Part shown: piece after piece, positions 1-9,139 of the stretch | Layout: each line of letters opens with the position of its first letter | Numbering within the stretch: position 1 is the stretch's first letter | From: Streptomyces sp. NBC_00433 | GTDB lineage: Bacteria; Actinomycetota; Actinomycetes; Streptomycetales; Streptomycetaceae | Direction of reading: 5' to 3' | Length of the DNA stretch: 64,000 bases | NCBI GenBank assembly: GCA_036015235.1 | Contig: CP107926.1 | Span: 4,297,501-4,361,500, forward strand | Made by a program: the position numbers and the translations under genes | Notes under the pieces: model-generated | The model's input: the letters and a program-made list of their open reading frames with translations, nothing else | What the model was told of the DNA's origin: nothing | Databases searched by the model: none

Positions 1-2
1 TC

Positions 3-1121
3 GCCGCGCTCTTCGTGCTGCCCTTCACCGGGCGGATCATCGACCGGCGCGGGCCCGTACCGGTGGCCGTGGTCGGCACGGTGCTCGCGGCCTCCGGGTC
101 ACTGGGGCTCGGGCTGTCCGGAAGCGAGCCGGTGGTCATCGCCGCGGCCGGGGCACTGGGCGCCGGGATCTCCGTCGTCCAGCCGGCGCTGGCGACGATG
201 ATCGTCTGGTGCTCGACCACGGCGACGCGGTCCAGGGCCTTCGCGACCCAGTTCTTCCTGGCCAACCTCGGCCTCGGGGTCGGCGGGCTCATGGGCGGGC
301 TGATCGTGGACACCGCGCACCCGTCGTCCTTCATCCGGCTCTTCGCCATCGAGGCGGCGATGTTCCTCGTGCTGGGCGCGGTGATCGCCACGGTGCGGCT
401 GCCGCACGCGGTCCGGTTCGACGCCGTCACGGCCCCCGACGCCGCCGGCGGCTGGCGGCTCCTGCTGCGCAACCGGGCCATGGTGATGCTCTGCGTGCTC
501 GGCTTCGTGCTGTTCTTCGCGTGCTACGGCCAGTTCGAGTCGGGTCTTTCCGCCTTCGCGGTGACCGTCACACACATCTCGCCGGCGATGCTGGGCGTCG
601 CCCTGGCCGCCAACACGGCAGCGATAGTGCTGGCGCAGTTCGTGGTGCTGCGGCTGGTCGAGCACCGGCGGCGCAGCCGGGTGATCGCGGCGGTCGGCCT
701 GGTCTGGACGGTGGCATGGCTCGCCGCCGGGGCCTCCGGGCTGGTGCGCTCGCACCACGCGGTCGCGGTGGTCGCGATCATCTCGACCTACGCGCTGTTC
801 GGGCTGGGGGAGGCCATGCTCGCGCCGACGGTGTCGCCGCTCGTCGCCGATCTTGCGCCCGAGCGCATGGTTGGGCGTTACAACGCCGCGTTTGCGCTGG
901 TCAAGCAGCTTGCTCTGGCGATCGGGCCGGCGGTCGGCGGCCTCATCGCCGCGGCGGGGGCGTACTCCGCGTACGTCGGCCTCCTGGTGGCCTGCTCCCT
1001 GGCCGTCTCAGTCATCGCCCTCCGCCTGGGCCGCCACCTGTCTCCGACCCAGGACTCCCCCCACCGCCACACCCGAGTGGTGGCCCAATCCCCCTCCCTC
1101 CACTCCACCCCGGTCTCCTGA
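3..1121 (+). CDS. MFS transporter, 5'-truncated by window edge
   Basis: Major facilitator superfamily permease of the inner membrane, substrate unknown. The frame is open to the left edge, so the first GTG (base 15) is probably not the start; roughly 40 residues (TM1 and part of TM2) are missing compared with the usual ~400. The visible part opens with GRIIDRRGPVP, which fits the MFS loop 2-3 motif (GxxxDRxG). About ten hydrophobic segments follow, with a basic loop near the middle and an ERMVGRYNA loop between late helices. The C-terminal ~25 residues are polar. No specificity motif is recognisable; a drug-efflux type is a guess. Downstream lies a repeat-rich gap. Confidence 0.85.
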   Translation, partial: AALFVLPFTGRIIDRRGPVPVAVVGTVLAASGSLGLGLSGSEPVVIAAAGALGAGISVVQPALATMIVWCSTTATRSRAFATQFFLANLGLGVGGLMGGLIVDTAHPSSFIRLFAIEAAMFLVLGAVIATVRLPHAVRFDAVTAPDAAGGWRLLLRNRAMVMLCVLGFVLFFACYGQFESGLSAFAVTVTHISPAMLGVALAANTAAIVLAQFVVLRLVEHRRRSRVIAAVGLVWTVAWLAAGASGLVRSHHAVAVVAIISTYALFGLGEAMLAPTVSPLVADLAPERMVGRYNAAFALVKQLALAIGPAVGGLIAAAGAYSAYVGLLVACSLAVSVIALRLGRHLSPTQDSPHRHTRVVAQSPSLHSTPVS

Positions 1122-1157
1122 CCCCGGCCACCCCCCTCCCGGGGGGGGGACACTCTC

Positions 1158-1184
1158 GGGGGCGCGGGGAACTGTGCGGCCAGC
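1158..1184 (+). repeat. REP-like repeat copy, locus A, forward arm
   Basis: A copy of the dispersed element with core GGGGCGCGGGGAACTG followed by a GCGGCCAGCC-like tail. It lies just after the MFS gene, and an inverted partner lies at 1446-1480. The same core recurs at about 12.5, 15.9 and 51.3 kb. Family and function are not known to me. Confidence 0.7.
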
Positions 1185-1335
1185 CCCCACGCACCGTCGT
1201 ATGCCAACGGAGCGCGCCACTCCATGGGCGCGAGGCTGCATCTGATCTGCGGCTGACGCCGCGCGGACGCGACCAGCCCACCACCCACCGTCGCGTGACG
1301 ACGGACCACCACAACCCCAGGGACGCGTCGGGGTA

Positions 1336-1357
1336 CCCCCAGGCGAAGCTCTGGGGG
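1336..1357. repeat. Short perfect hairpin (CCCCCAG/CTGGGGG)
   Basis: Arms CCCCCAG (1336-1342) and CTGGGGG (1351-1357) pair perfectly around an 8-base loop GCGAAGCT. Similar small palindromes are common between Streptomyces genes. It could act as a terminator for the transporter gene, but it has no U-tract. Confidence 0.55.
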
Positions 1358-1445
1358 AGAACGGAGCGGCCAACCCCCACCGGGCGCGCGGGTCGTCACC
1401 GACCCAAAGGGGCTGTTGCTGTCGAAGACGGACCACCGGCCGCTG

Positions 1446-1480
1446 GGTGGCTGAGCGCGCAGTTCCCCGCGCCCCCGAGG
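1446..1480 (-). repeat. REP-like repeat copy, locus A, reverse arm
   Basis: Contains GCGCGCAGTTCCCCGCGCCC, the reverse complement of the element at 1158-1184. The two could form a long-range stem. The sequence starting GTGGCTGAGCGCGC also recurs near 51.18 kb, so the repeat unit is longer than the core. Confidence 0.7.
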
Positions 1481-1516
1481 GGCACCCCCCCTGCCGGAGG
1501 GGAACCCCCACGCCCC

Positions 1517-1639
1517 GGGCCCGGGGAAAGGCACCCCCTGGCCGAAGGGCACCGCCCACCCACCGCGCCCAGCGGAAGGGCGCCCCCCTGCCCAAGAGGA
1601 GCCGCCCTCCCCCGGGCCCGGGGAAAGGCACCCCCTGGC
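1517..1639. repeat. Pair of identical 26-bp direct repeats
   Basis: A 26-base unit beginning GGGCCCGGGGAAAGG and ending CACCCCCTGGC occurs at 1517-1542 and again, identical, at 1614-1639, a 97-bp period. The stretch 1122-1692 between the MFS and phosphatase genes consists of these and the REP-like copies; I see no gene in it. Confidence 0.7.
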
Positions 1640-1692
1640 GGAGGGGAAGCGCACTCACCGCGCCCGGAGGGCGGTGGCACCGTCGGGACTCC

Positions 1693-3423
1693 TCAGCCCG
1701 GAAGGGTGAATTCGCACCAGACGGCCTTGCCGCCGCCCGGCGTGCGACGTGAGCCCCAGGACGATGCGATCGTCGCGATGATCGAGATCCCGCGCCCGGC
1801 CTCGTCCGCGGGCTCGGCCCGTCGCCGCCGCGGCAGATGATCGTCACCGTCGGTGACTTCGATCACGAGCCGCCGATCCGTGCGCCGGAGGCGCAACCGC
1901 ATGGGCGGTGTGCCGTGCTTGAGCGAGTTGGCGACCAGTTCGCTCACCGCGAGCAGGCCGAGGTCGTGCAGTTCGACGGGGAAGCGCCAGGAGGCGAGCA
2001 CCCCGGTGGCGAAGGCGCGGGCGCGCGGGGCGGCCTCGATGCCGCCGAGGAGTTCGAGCGAGGCGTTGCGGAAGACCTCGCCGTCGGGGTGGCCGGTGTG
2101 GTCGGGGTATTGCAGGACCAGGACGGCCACGTCGTCGTCGTGCTGGGCGGTGACGCCGAGCGCGCGCATGAGGCGGTCGCAGACGACCTGGGGGGCGCCG
2201 GTGGCGCCGGCCAGCGCCCGCATGAGGGTGGAGACGCCTTCCTCGATGTCCTCGCCGCGGCGCTCGATGAGGCCGTCGGTGTAGAGCACGGCGGTGCAGC
2301 CGGGGCCGAAGGGGACGGTGGCGGAGTTGTGGGTCCAGCCGCCGGTGCCGAGCGGTGGCCCGGTGGGCTCCTCGGTGCGCTGCACGGTGCCGTCGGGGTC
2401 GCGGATGAGGATCGGCAGGTGGCCGGCGCTGGCGTAGGACAGCCGGCCCTCGCTGGGGTCGTGGACGGCGTAGACGCAGGTGGCGATCTGGGTGGCGTCG
2501 ATTTCCGACGCGAGGCCGTCGAGCAGCTGGATGACCTCGTGCGGGGGGAGGTCGAGGCGGGCGTAGGCGCGTACGGCCGTGCGGAGCTGGCCCATGACGG
2601 CGGCGGCGCGCACCCCGCGGCCCATGACGTCGCCGATGACCAGGGCGGTGCGGCCGGCGCCGAGGGTGATGACGTCGTACCAGTCGCCGCCGACCGCCGC
2701 GTCGGTGCCGCCGGGCTGGTAGGTGGCGGCGAGCCGGAGGTCGTCGGGCTGTTCCAGCTGTTGGGGCAGCAGGCTGCGCTGGAGGGTGACGGCGGTCTCG
2801 TGGAGGCGGCGCTCGCTCTCCCTGAGCCTTTCCGCGGACTGGACCTGGTCGGTGACGTCGGCGGCGAAGACGAGGACGCCGCGGCGTTCGGGGTCGGGGT
2901 CGCCGGCGTGGACGGGGGTGCAGGTGAAGGTGAAGTAGCTCTGACGGGTGAGTGCGGTGGTGTCGGCCCTGCTCACTTTGCGGGCTTTGACGGTACGCGG
3001 TCGGCCGCTGCGGTGGACCTGGTCCATGAGCGGCAGCAGGCCGAGCTCGTCGAGTTCCGGCAGGGCCTCGCGGGCCGGGGCGCCGGGGGCGCGGGGGCCG
3101 AAGACGTCGGCGTAGGCGTCGTTGACGAAGCCGACGCGGTGGGCCGGGCCGTGGGTGACGGCGATGAGTGCGGGCAGTTGGCTCAGCACTCCCGCGAGGT
3201 CGCCCGGCGTGCCGCCTATGGCGGAAAGTGCCAGGTCGTGGGCTTGCGAGGGGGTGTCGGTGCGGGCCGTCACCGAGGGTGCGAGCGGGTCCGCGGGGGC
3301 GGTGGCGCCGCCCTTGGTGCCGGCGGCCGGTGCGGCGGCGTCGACGGTCTTGGCGCGGGCCGCCGGGACGGCACCGCGTCGCTGTGTTCCGGGGAGCCGG
3401 GCGCTCCAACGCGTGAGGTTCAA
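1693..3423 (-). CDS. PAS - SpoIIE (PP2C) phosphatase - HATPase regulator
   Basis: Cytoplasmic serine phosphatase of the RsbU/SpoIIE type, expected to dephosphorylate an anti-sigma-factor antagonist. Domains in order: disordered Ala-rich N-terminus; PAS domain (about residues 75-185, with VGFVNDAYADVFGP); SpoIIE domain (about 205-420, with GGDWYD and VIGDVMGRG metal-binding signatures); and a C-terminal RsbW-like ATPase domain (about 450-576, with LAVSELVANSLKHG as N-box). It may therefore carry both phosphatase and kinase-like activities. The start used is TTG with GAGGA about 9 bases upstream; no better in-frame ATG/GTG is seen before the PAS domain. Many Streptomyces paralogues exist, so the partner is unknown. 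BldG, 22 kb away, is the same class of substrate, but a link is only inference. Confidence 0.85.
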   Translation of the reverse strand: MNLTRWSARLPGTQRRGAVPAARAKTVDAAAPAAGTKGGATAPADPLAPSVTARTDTPSQAHDLALSAIGGTPGDLAGVLSQLPALIAVTHGPAHRVGFVNDAYADVFGPRAPGAPAREALPELDELGLLPLMDQVHRSGRPRTVKARKVSRADTTALTRQSYFTFTCTPVHAGDPDPERRGVLVFAADVTDQVQSAERLRESERRLHETAVTLQRSLLPQQLEQPDDLRLAATYQPGGTDAAVGGDWYDVITLGAGRTALVIGDVMGRGVRAAAVMGQLRTAVRAYARLDLPPHEVIQLLDGLASEIDATQIATCVYAVHDPSEGRLSYASAGHLPILIRDPDGTVQRTEEPTGPPLGTGGWTHNSATVPFGPGCTAVLYTDGLIERRGEDIEEGVSTLMRALAGATGAPQVVCDRLMRALGVTAQHDDDVAVLVLQYPDHTGHPDGEVFRNASLELLGGIEAAPRARAFATGVLASWRFPVELHDLGLLAVSELVANSLKHGTPPMRLRLRRTDRRLVIEVTDGDDHLPRRRRAEPADEAGRGISIIATIASSWGSRRTPGGGKAVWCEFTLPG

Positions 3424-3550
3424 ACGTCCGATTCCTCGTATTTGTCACTCTTTGCAGGTGCTGCCGCACGGGTGGTCACCCGCCCAGTGTGGCCGACCGG
3501 GGGCCTGCGAGGGAATCGCACCGGTGCGCGGACGGCGTGCCGAGGGGCGC

Positions 3551-4933
3551 TCACGGACGCGGCCGGCTGCCGTCACCGCCGCTTCCCGCGGCCTGTTCGA
3601 ATTCGGCCCGCGGGTGCTCCAGGGAGCCCAGCGAGACGATCTCGCGCTTGAAGAGCCCGGACAGGATCCACTCCGCGAGCACCCTGGACTTGCGGTTCGC
3701 GGTCGGCATCCGGCTGAGGTGGTAGACGCGGTGCACGAACCAGGCCGGGTAGCCCTTGAACTTGCGCCCGTAGAGCAGGGCGACGCCTTCGTGCAGGCCG
3801 AGGGAGGCGACGGAGCCGGCGTATTTGTGGCGGTATTCGGTGAGCGGTTCGCCGCGCAGCTGTGCCACGACATTGCGGGCGAGCACCTTCGCCTGGCGTA
3901 CGGCGTGCTGGGCGTTGGGGGCGCACAGGACGCCCTCGCGGTCGGCGGTCAGGTCGGGTACGGCCGCCGCGTCGCCGGCCGCCCACACGTCGTCGCGGCC
4001 GGCGACGCGCAGGGTGGCGTCGGCGACGAGCCGCCCGCGGCCGTTGAGCGGCAGCCCGGTCGCGGCCAGGACGGGCGCGGGCTTGACGCCCGCGGTCCAC
4101 ACCACGGTCCTGGTGGGCAGCCTGGACCCGTCGGACAGGACGGCGATCCGGTGCTCGCACGATTCGAGGCGGGTCTCCAGGCGGATGTCGATGTTGCGCC
4201 CGCGCAGCTCGCGGACGGCGTAGCGGCCCAGCTGCTCGCCCACCTCGGGCAGGATGTGGTCGGTGGCCTCGACGAGCACCCACTTCATGTCCTCGGGGCG
4301 GACGTTGTGGTAATAGCGCAGGGCGTAGCGGGCCATGTTCTCCAGCTCGCCGAGCGCCTCGACGCCCGCATAGCCGCCGCCGACGAAGACGAAGGTCAGC
4401 GCCGCCTCGCGGACGGCGGCGTCGCGGGTGGAGGAGGCGATGTCGAGCTGTTCCAGGACGTGGTTGCGCAGCCCGATCGCCTCCTCGACGGTCTTGAAGC
4501 CGATCCCGTACTCGGCCAGGCCCGGCACCGGCAGGATCCGGGAGATCGAGCCCGGCGCGATGATCAGCTGGTCGTACGGGATCTCGGTGGCGCCGCCGCC
4601 CTCCTCCTCGGTGGCCGGGGTGACGACGCTCGCGACCCGCTTGTCGTGGTCGACAGAGCGCACCTCGCCGACGACGATCCGGCACCGGTCGAGGACCCGG
4701 CGCAGCGGCACGACGACATGCCGCGGCGAGATCGATCCGGCGGCCGCTTCAGGGAGAAAGGGCTGGTAGGTCATGTACGGCTGCGGTTCGACGACCACGA
4801 TCTCGGCCTCACCGCGTTTCAGCCGCAGCTTTCGCTGCAGCTGCAATGCCGTGTACATGCCGACATAACCACCGCCGACCACAAGAATGCGCGGTGTGCT
4901 TGCCCTGCCCGTGGCCGCCGACTCCGTCGTCAT
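3551..4933 (-). CDS. ndh: Type II NADH dehydrogenase (NDH-2)
   Basis: Single-subunit, non-proton-pumping NADH:quinone oxidoreductase of the membrane face (460 aa). Two dinucleotide folds are visible: an N-terminal FAD site ILVVGGGYVGMYTALQLQ and a central NADH site FVFVGGGYAGVEALGELE. VWAAGDAAAV is the second FAD contact near residue 310. The C-terminus ends with the amphipathic region expected to dock on the membrane. ATG at 4933 is chosen because homologues begin just before the FAD motif; the frame is open about 40 residues further upstream, but that part is basic and unlike the family. Gene order with the phosphatase (128 bp apart, same strand) does not suggest a functional operon. Confidence 0.9.
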   Translation of the reverse strand: MTTESAATGRASTPRILVVGGGYVGMYTALQLQRKLRLKRGEAEIVVVEPQPYMTYQPFLPEAAAGSISPRHVVVPLRRVLDRCRIVVGEVRSVDHDKRVASVVTPATEEEGGGATEIPYDQLIIAPGSISRILPVPGLAEYGIGFKTVEEAIGLRNHVLEQLDIASSTRDAAVREAALTFVFVGGGYAGVEALGELENMARYALRYYHNVRPEDMKWVLVEATDHILPEVGEQLGRYAVRELRGRNIDIRLETRLESCEHRIAVLSDGSRLPTRTVVWTAGVKPAPVLAATGLPLNGRGRLVADATLRVAGRDDVWAAGDAAAVPDLTADREGVLCAPNAQHAVRQAKVLARNVVAQLRGEPLTEYRHKYAGSVASLGLHEGVALLYGRKFKGYPAWFVHRVYHLSRMPTANRKSRVLAEWILSGLFKREIVSLGSLEHPRAEFEQAAGSGGDGSRPRP

Positions 4934-5240
4934 TGCTCCATGACGCAATGGCCGGGCGCCGTTTGTCCACAGGGCGGGCGCCATCATTCGTGGGAATCGG
5001 CGTCCCCGCAGGTCCGCCGCACGTATCCGCATCGGGCCATCCGCGGGCAAACGCCGCAGGGCGCAACCGTGTCCCGCTCGGCTCTCGAAGAGCCCGCGTC
5101 CCAGGGATCACTTCCTCTTCATTCTTGACGCGCCCTCAACTATGTTCGTATCTCGTAGTAGTGCGCGGCTCAGCGCACGCGATCGACGAGGGCGGGGAGT
5201 CTCCGGGGGGAGACATTCAATTTTCCGGGGGGATACATAC
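4934..5240. other. Divergent intergenic region between ndh and TetR gene
   Basis: Holds the promoters of ndh (leftward) and the TetR gene (rightward). It contains one perfect DnaA-box-type 9-mer TTGTCCACA at 4963-4971. AT content rises around 5125-5165 and 5215-5240, as expected for a promoter and leader. No ORF with good codon use is seen. Confidence 0.6.
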
Positions 5241-6059
5241 ATGCGCATTCAGGACACGACGTGGACGACTTCCGCAGGTCCGGGCGGGGGCACCGACAGG
5301 GCGGCGCCCCTGAGGGTGGACGCCCAGCGGAATCTGGAACATGTGCTCAGGGCCGCCCGTGAGGTGTTCGGCGAGCTGGGCTACGGCGCTCCCATGGAGG
5401 ACGTGGCACGCCGCGCCCGGGTCGGCGTCGGCACCGTCTACCGCCGCTTCCCCAGCAAGGACGTGCTGGTCAGGCGGATCGCGGAGGAGGAGACGGCGCG
5501 GCTGACCGAGCAGGCGCGCACCGCGCTGGGCCAGGAGAACGAAGCCTGGTCGGCGCTGGCCCGCTTCCTGCGCACCTCTGTCGCCTCCGGCGCCGGGCGG
5601 CTGCTGCCGCCGCAGGTGCTGCGGGTGCAGGGCGCGCCCGGCGGCGAGCCGCACCCCGCTCACGCGGCCGGGGAGGCCGAGGGCGGCGGCGACGGCGTCC
5701 GGGTGCCGCAGCAGCGGATCAGGTTCGGCGCCGACCCCGCGGAGGGGGCGCGCTCGGCGCCCGGCGACCACACCGGCCGCGACGACTCGGCCCCCACCGG
5801 TCCGGTCGGCAGCCGCACCACGCGGGTCGAGGACCAGGAGGGCATACGCACCCTGCTGGACGTCGTCGGCCAGCTCGTGGAAAGGGCCCGGGAGGCGGGC
5901 GAGTTGCGTGCCGACGTCTCGGTCGCCGACATCCTGCTGGTCATCGCCACCGCGGCGCCCTCGCTGCCGGACGCCGCCCAACAGGCGGCGGCCTCAGCGA
6001 GGTTGCTCGACATCCTGCTGGAAGGACTGCGCTCACGCCCGTCGGAACGACCCGCCTGA
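5241..6059 (+). CDS. TetR/AcrR family transcriptional regulator
   Basis: DNA-binding repressor-type protein of 272 aa. A typical TetR helix-turn-helix lies at about residues 33-80 (ILRAAREVFGELGY-type first helix; PMEDVARRARVGVGTVYRRF recognition part). The ligand domain is unusual: about 70 residues (roughly 130-200) rich in Gly, Ala, Pro and charged residues interrupt the helical core, which resumes with IRTLLDVVGQLVERAREAGE. ATG at 5241 is favoured by GGGGGGA 7-9 bases upstream; the upstream in-frame GTG/ATG codons give a non-homologous leader. It is divergent from ndh, which could be its target, but I found no clear palindromic operator. Ligand unknown. Confidence 0.85.
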   Translation: MRIQDTTWTTSAGPGGGTDRAAPLRVDAQRNLEHVLRAAREVFGELGYGAPMEDVARRARVGVGTVYRRFPSKDVLVRRIAEEETARLTEQARTALGQENEAWSALARFLRTSVASGAGRLLPPQVLRVQGAPGGEPHPAHAAGEAEGGGDGVRVPQQRIRFGADPAEGARSAPGDHTGRDDSAPTGPVGSRTTRVEDQEGIRTLLDVVGQLVERAREAGELRADVSVADILLVIATAAPSLPDAAQQAAASARLLDILLEGLRSRPSERPA

Positions 6060-6204
6060 CGCCCCGCCACCCGCGGGCGCGGACACCGGCCGCCGCTTGG
6101 CCCATGAGGGTGAGCGCGGAAGACCGGTGGACGATCTTTCCACGGAAGGGTGGTTCCGCCGAAGGGCACGACCCCGGGGGCCTCCGCTGTGCCAGGCTGT
6201 GCCC

Positions 6205-8280
6205 GTGGATGAGCCAAACGGGGAATCCGGCGCCGCCCCCGCCGCGGGGGCCGGCCCGGAAGGCGGCGCCGAGCTGCCGTCTCGCAGGGTGCCGGGACAG
6301 CGTGACCCTGTGGCGCGCCCCGAGACGGCGATTCCGGGTCAGACGCGCCCCGACCCGGCAAGGGTCGGGGCGCCGCGCACCGATCCCCTGCCCCGCAAGG
6401 CGACTGACGACCCGCCGGCGGCCGACGCGCCGGTCGCGCCCGCCGACGAGGACCTGCTGCCCGCGGGGCACCCCGAGCCCGGCTCAGGGCTGTCGGACGA
6501 GGAGCTGGTCGACCAGGTCAGGGCGGGCCGGGACGGCGCGTACGAGGAGGTCTACCGCCGCCATGCCGAGGCGGTGCGCCGCTACGCCCGTACGTGCTGC
6601 CGGGACGCGCACACCGCTGAGGACCTGACCGGTGAGGTTTTCGCCCGCACATTGCAGGCGATCCGCGGCGGCAGCGGCCCGCGTTCCGCGGTCCGCGCCT
6701 ATCTGCTGACCACGGTCCGCCGGGTCGCCGCGACCTGGGGCGGCACCGCCCGCCGGGAGCAGCTGGTCGAGGACTTCGCCGTCTTCGCCGTGAGCGCGGC
6801 GGGCGCCGGCGCCGAGGCGGCCACGAGCGCGCCGGCCGCCGATGTGCGGGCCATGGAGGAGGCCGAGCGGTCGCTGGCCATCCAGGCCTTCCGCACCCTG
6901 CCCGAGCGCTGGCAGACGGTGCTGTGGCACACGGCGGTCGAGGAGGAGCCGCCCAGCGCCATCGCCCCGCTGCTCGGCCTGACCGCCAATGCCACGGCCG
7001 TGCTCGCCCACCGTGCAAGGGAGGGCCTGCGGCAGGCGTATCTGCAGGCCCACGTCAGCTCCACCCTCACCGCCGAGGGCGGGTGCGCGCGCTATGCCGA
7101 CCGGCTCGGCGCGCACGCGCGCGGCGGCCTGCGGATGCGCGCGGACCGCGAGCTGAACCGGCACCTGAAGGAATGCGAGCGCTGCACGGCGGCCTCGCTC
7201 GAACTGGCCGACCTCAATTCGGCGCTCAAGGGGCTGCTGCCGGTCGCGTACATCGGCTGGTTCGCCGCCGTCTACGCCGCGAAGGCCGCCGGAGTGGCCG
7301 TCGTGGCGGGCGGCGCCGCGGCCGCGGGAGCCGCAGGGGGTGCCGCGGCCGCCGCGGCGGGTTCCGGCTCGGGCGGTGCGGGAGGCGCCGCCGCGAGCGA
7401 GGGGCTCGGCGCGCCCCTCAAGGCGGGCATCGCGGCGGCCATCGTCGTCGCCGCTGCCGCCACCGCCTTCGCGCTGACCACGGGCCATGGCGCGAAGCCG
7501 CACAAGGCGCTGGCCAAGCCGCCGGTGGCCGCTCCGGTCGCGACCAAGCCCGCGCCCCCGCCCCCGCCGCCGTCCCCCCAACCGCAACCCGCGCCCAAGC
7601 CCAAGCCGGCTCCGAAGCCGCCGCCGCTCGCGCCGACCCATCAGCCGGCGCCGGAAGCGACCGTGCAGCCGACTCCGAAGGCGACCACCCCGCCTCCGCC
7701 GCCGGAGCCGACACCCGCGCCGCCCGCAACGACGACACCCAGCCCCACGCCGCCGGCCACCCCACCGGTGCTGCCGCCTCCGCCCCCGCCACCGCCGCCC
7801 CCGCCCCCGCCCCCACCGACGGTCTACAAGGTCAATTCGCTCGGCATCAGCGGCGTCGGCGACCCGACGGAGCCCACCATCCGTGCGGCCGCCTCCGCGC
7901 GCGGCTGGTGGTGGGACCGCTGGGGTCTGAGGATCGGCGGCACGGCGTACAGCCACGGCATCAGCGTGCGCGCGCCCTCGTCGGTGACCGTCGACCTCAA
8001 CCGCGCCTGCGTCTCCTACGACGCGCGCGCCGGGGTGGACGACCTGACGCGGCTGCTGCGCGGCGCCGTGAGCTTCTCGGTCTACGGCGACAGCACCCGC
8101 CTGTGGAGCTCGGGCGCGGTCCGCGGCGGCGACCCGGCCGTGCCGGTGCACATCGGCCTGACCGGCTACAAGACCATGCGCCTTGTCGTCACCCCGGTGT
8201 CCCGGCCGGGGCAGCACGGCGACGGATGGGGCGTCACGGGCCTGGCGGACTGGGCCGACGCGGAGATCAGCTGCTCGTAG
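6205..8280 (+). CDS. ECF-type sigma factor fused to zinc finger, TM helix and NPCBM domain
   Basis: A single chain of about 691 aa. Residues ~95-165 are sigma region 2 (SDEELVDQVRAGRDGAYEEVY); ~218-283 are region 4 (LPERWQTVLWHTAVEEE). Residues ~292-335 form an anti-sigma-type zinc finger with H320-x3-C324-x2-C327. Ala/Gly-rich sequence and one membrane helix (~405-428) follow, then a Pro-rich linker (~440-537) and a C-terminal NPCBM carbohydrate-binding-type domain (~538-691, ending DWADAEISC). The layout implies a cytoplasmic sigma part tethered to an extracellular sensor, i.e. sigma and anti-sigma in one protein. GTG at 6205 (or 6199) is chosen because the upstream frame lies inside the TetR gene. 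ECF groups with such extensions are known in actinobacteria; signal and regulon are unknown. Confidence 0.88.
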   Translation: MDEPNGESGAAPAAGAGPEGGAELPSRRVPGQRDPVARPETAIPGQTRPDPARVGAPRTDPLPRKATDDPPAADAPVAPADEDLLPAGHPEPGSGLSDEELVDQVRAGRDGAYEEVYRRHAEAVRRYARTCCRDAHTAEDLTGEVFARTLQAIRGGSGPRSAVRAYLLTTVRRVAATWGGTARREQLVEDFAVFAVSAAGAGAEAATSAPAADVRAMEEAERSLAIQAFRTLPERWQTVLWHTAVEEEPPSAIAPLLGLTANATAVLAHRAREGLRQAYLQAHVSSTLTAEGGCARYADRLGAHARGGLRMRADRELNRHLKECERCTAASLELADLNSALKGLLPVAYIGWFAAVYAAKAAGVAVVAGGAAAAGAAGGAAAAAAGSGSGGAGGAAASEGLGAPLKAGIAAAIVVAAAATAFALTTGHGAKPHKALAKPPVAAPVATKPAPPPPPPSPQPQPAPKPKPAPKPPPLAPTHQPAPEATVQPTPKATTPPPPPEPTPAPPATTTPSPTPPATPPVLPPPPPPPPPPPPPPPTVYKVNSLGISGVGDPTEPTIRAAASARGWWWDRWGLRIGGTAYSHGISVRAPSSVTVDLNRACVSYDARAGVDDLTRLLRGAVSFSVYGDSTRLWSSGAVRGGDPAVPVHIGLTGYKTMRLVVTPVSRPGQHGDGWGVTGLADWADAEISCS

Positions 8281-8306
8281 GGCAGCCGCGGATCAGGCGC
8301 GGCGGG

Positions 8307-9026
8307 TCAGCGGGCCGCGGTCGTGCCGTCGGCCGCGGGCACCTCGCACACACCGTCGGCGCAGGCACCGGCGTCGGTGTCGGCGACGTCCGCGGCGGCG
8401 GCGGTGTCCTTGGCGACCTGCTCCAGCACCCGCAGGAAGGTCGAGGTCTCCTGGCCGCCCTGCACGGCCCACTGGCCCTCGAAGACGAAGGTCGGGACCG
8501 CGGTGATGCCGAGCTGCCTGGCCTCGTCGATCTCGGCGAGCACCTCGTCGAGCAGCTCGTCACCGCTGAGGAAGTCCGCGACCGCGTCCCGGTCCAGGCC
8601 CACCGCGACGGCCGCGTCGGTGAGGTGCTCGTGGTCGCCGATGTCGATGCCCTCGCCGAAGTGCCCCGCCATCAGGCGGCCCTTGAGCCGGACCTGCGCC
8701 TCGGGGCCGTGTTGGTCCAGGGTGAAGCGCAGCAGGCGGTGGGCGAGCAGCGAGTTGTTCTCCAGGACCGTGTCGAAGTCGAATGCGATGCCCTCGTCGG
8801 CACCGAGCGCGGCGATCCGCTGGTCCATCGCCGCGGCCTGCGGCCCGAACTTCGCCGCGAGCACCTCGCGGTGCGGGCGCGCCTCGTGCGGGGCGGACGG
8901 GTCGAGCTGGAAGGGGCGGTAGACGACCTCGACGGGCTTGGGGAAGGCCGCGAGCGCCCGCTCGAACCGGGCCTTGCCGACGTAGCACCACGGGCAGGCG
9001 ATGTCGCTGTAGATCTCGACCTTCAC
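8307..9026 (-). CDS. DsbA-family oxidoreductase (FrnE-like)
   Basis: Thioredoxin-fold protein of 239 aa with inserted helical domain. The N-terminal motif IYSDIACPWCYVGKARFERA carries the active-site CPWC and places it in the 2-hydroxychromene-2-carboxylate isomerase/FrnE branch of the DsbA family. There is no signal peptide, so it acts in the cytosol as a dithiol-disulfide oxidoreductase. The C-terminal half contains GITAVPTFVFEGQW, the cis-proline loop (AVPTF) of the fold. GTG at 9026 begins directly before KVEIYSDI as in homologues; an in-frame GTG four codons upstream (9038) is possible. It faces the sigma-factor gene tail-to-tail, 26 bp apart. In vivo partner unknown. Confidence 0.88.
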   Translation of the reverse strand: MKVEIYSDIACPWCYVGKARFERALAAFPKPVEVVYRPFQLDPSAPHEARPHREVLAAKFGPQAAAMDQRIAALGADEGIAFDFDTVLENNSLLAHRLLRFTLDQHGPEAQVRLKGRLMAGHFGEGIDIGDHEHLTDAAVAVGLDRDAVADFLSGDELLDEVLAEIDEARQLGITAVPTFVFEGQWAVQGGQETSTFLRVLEQVAKDTAAAADVADTDAGACADGVCEVPAADGTTAAR

Positions 9027-9139
9027 GGCTCTTCTCACTTCCGGCGGGCTGAGGGGGTGTCGGCGGGGCGCGGCGGGTTCGGCTCCCGGGCTCCAGTATT
9101 CCTTGAAGCCTCAATGACGTAAGTCGCGGTCCCCGACCG

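Noticed and set aside
1837..3651. 604-codon open frame antisense to the phosphatase gene
   Set aside because: It mirrors the real gene on the opposite strand; long antisense frames are usual at this GC content. The product is Gly/Val/Ala/Asp-rich with no domain.
5908..6204. N-terminal extension of the sigma-factor gene into the TetR gene
   Set aside because: It reads a shifted frame of the TetR coding sequence and has no similarity to sigma factors; GTG at 6205 or 6199 fits better.
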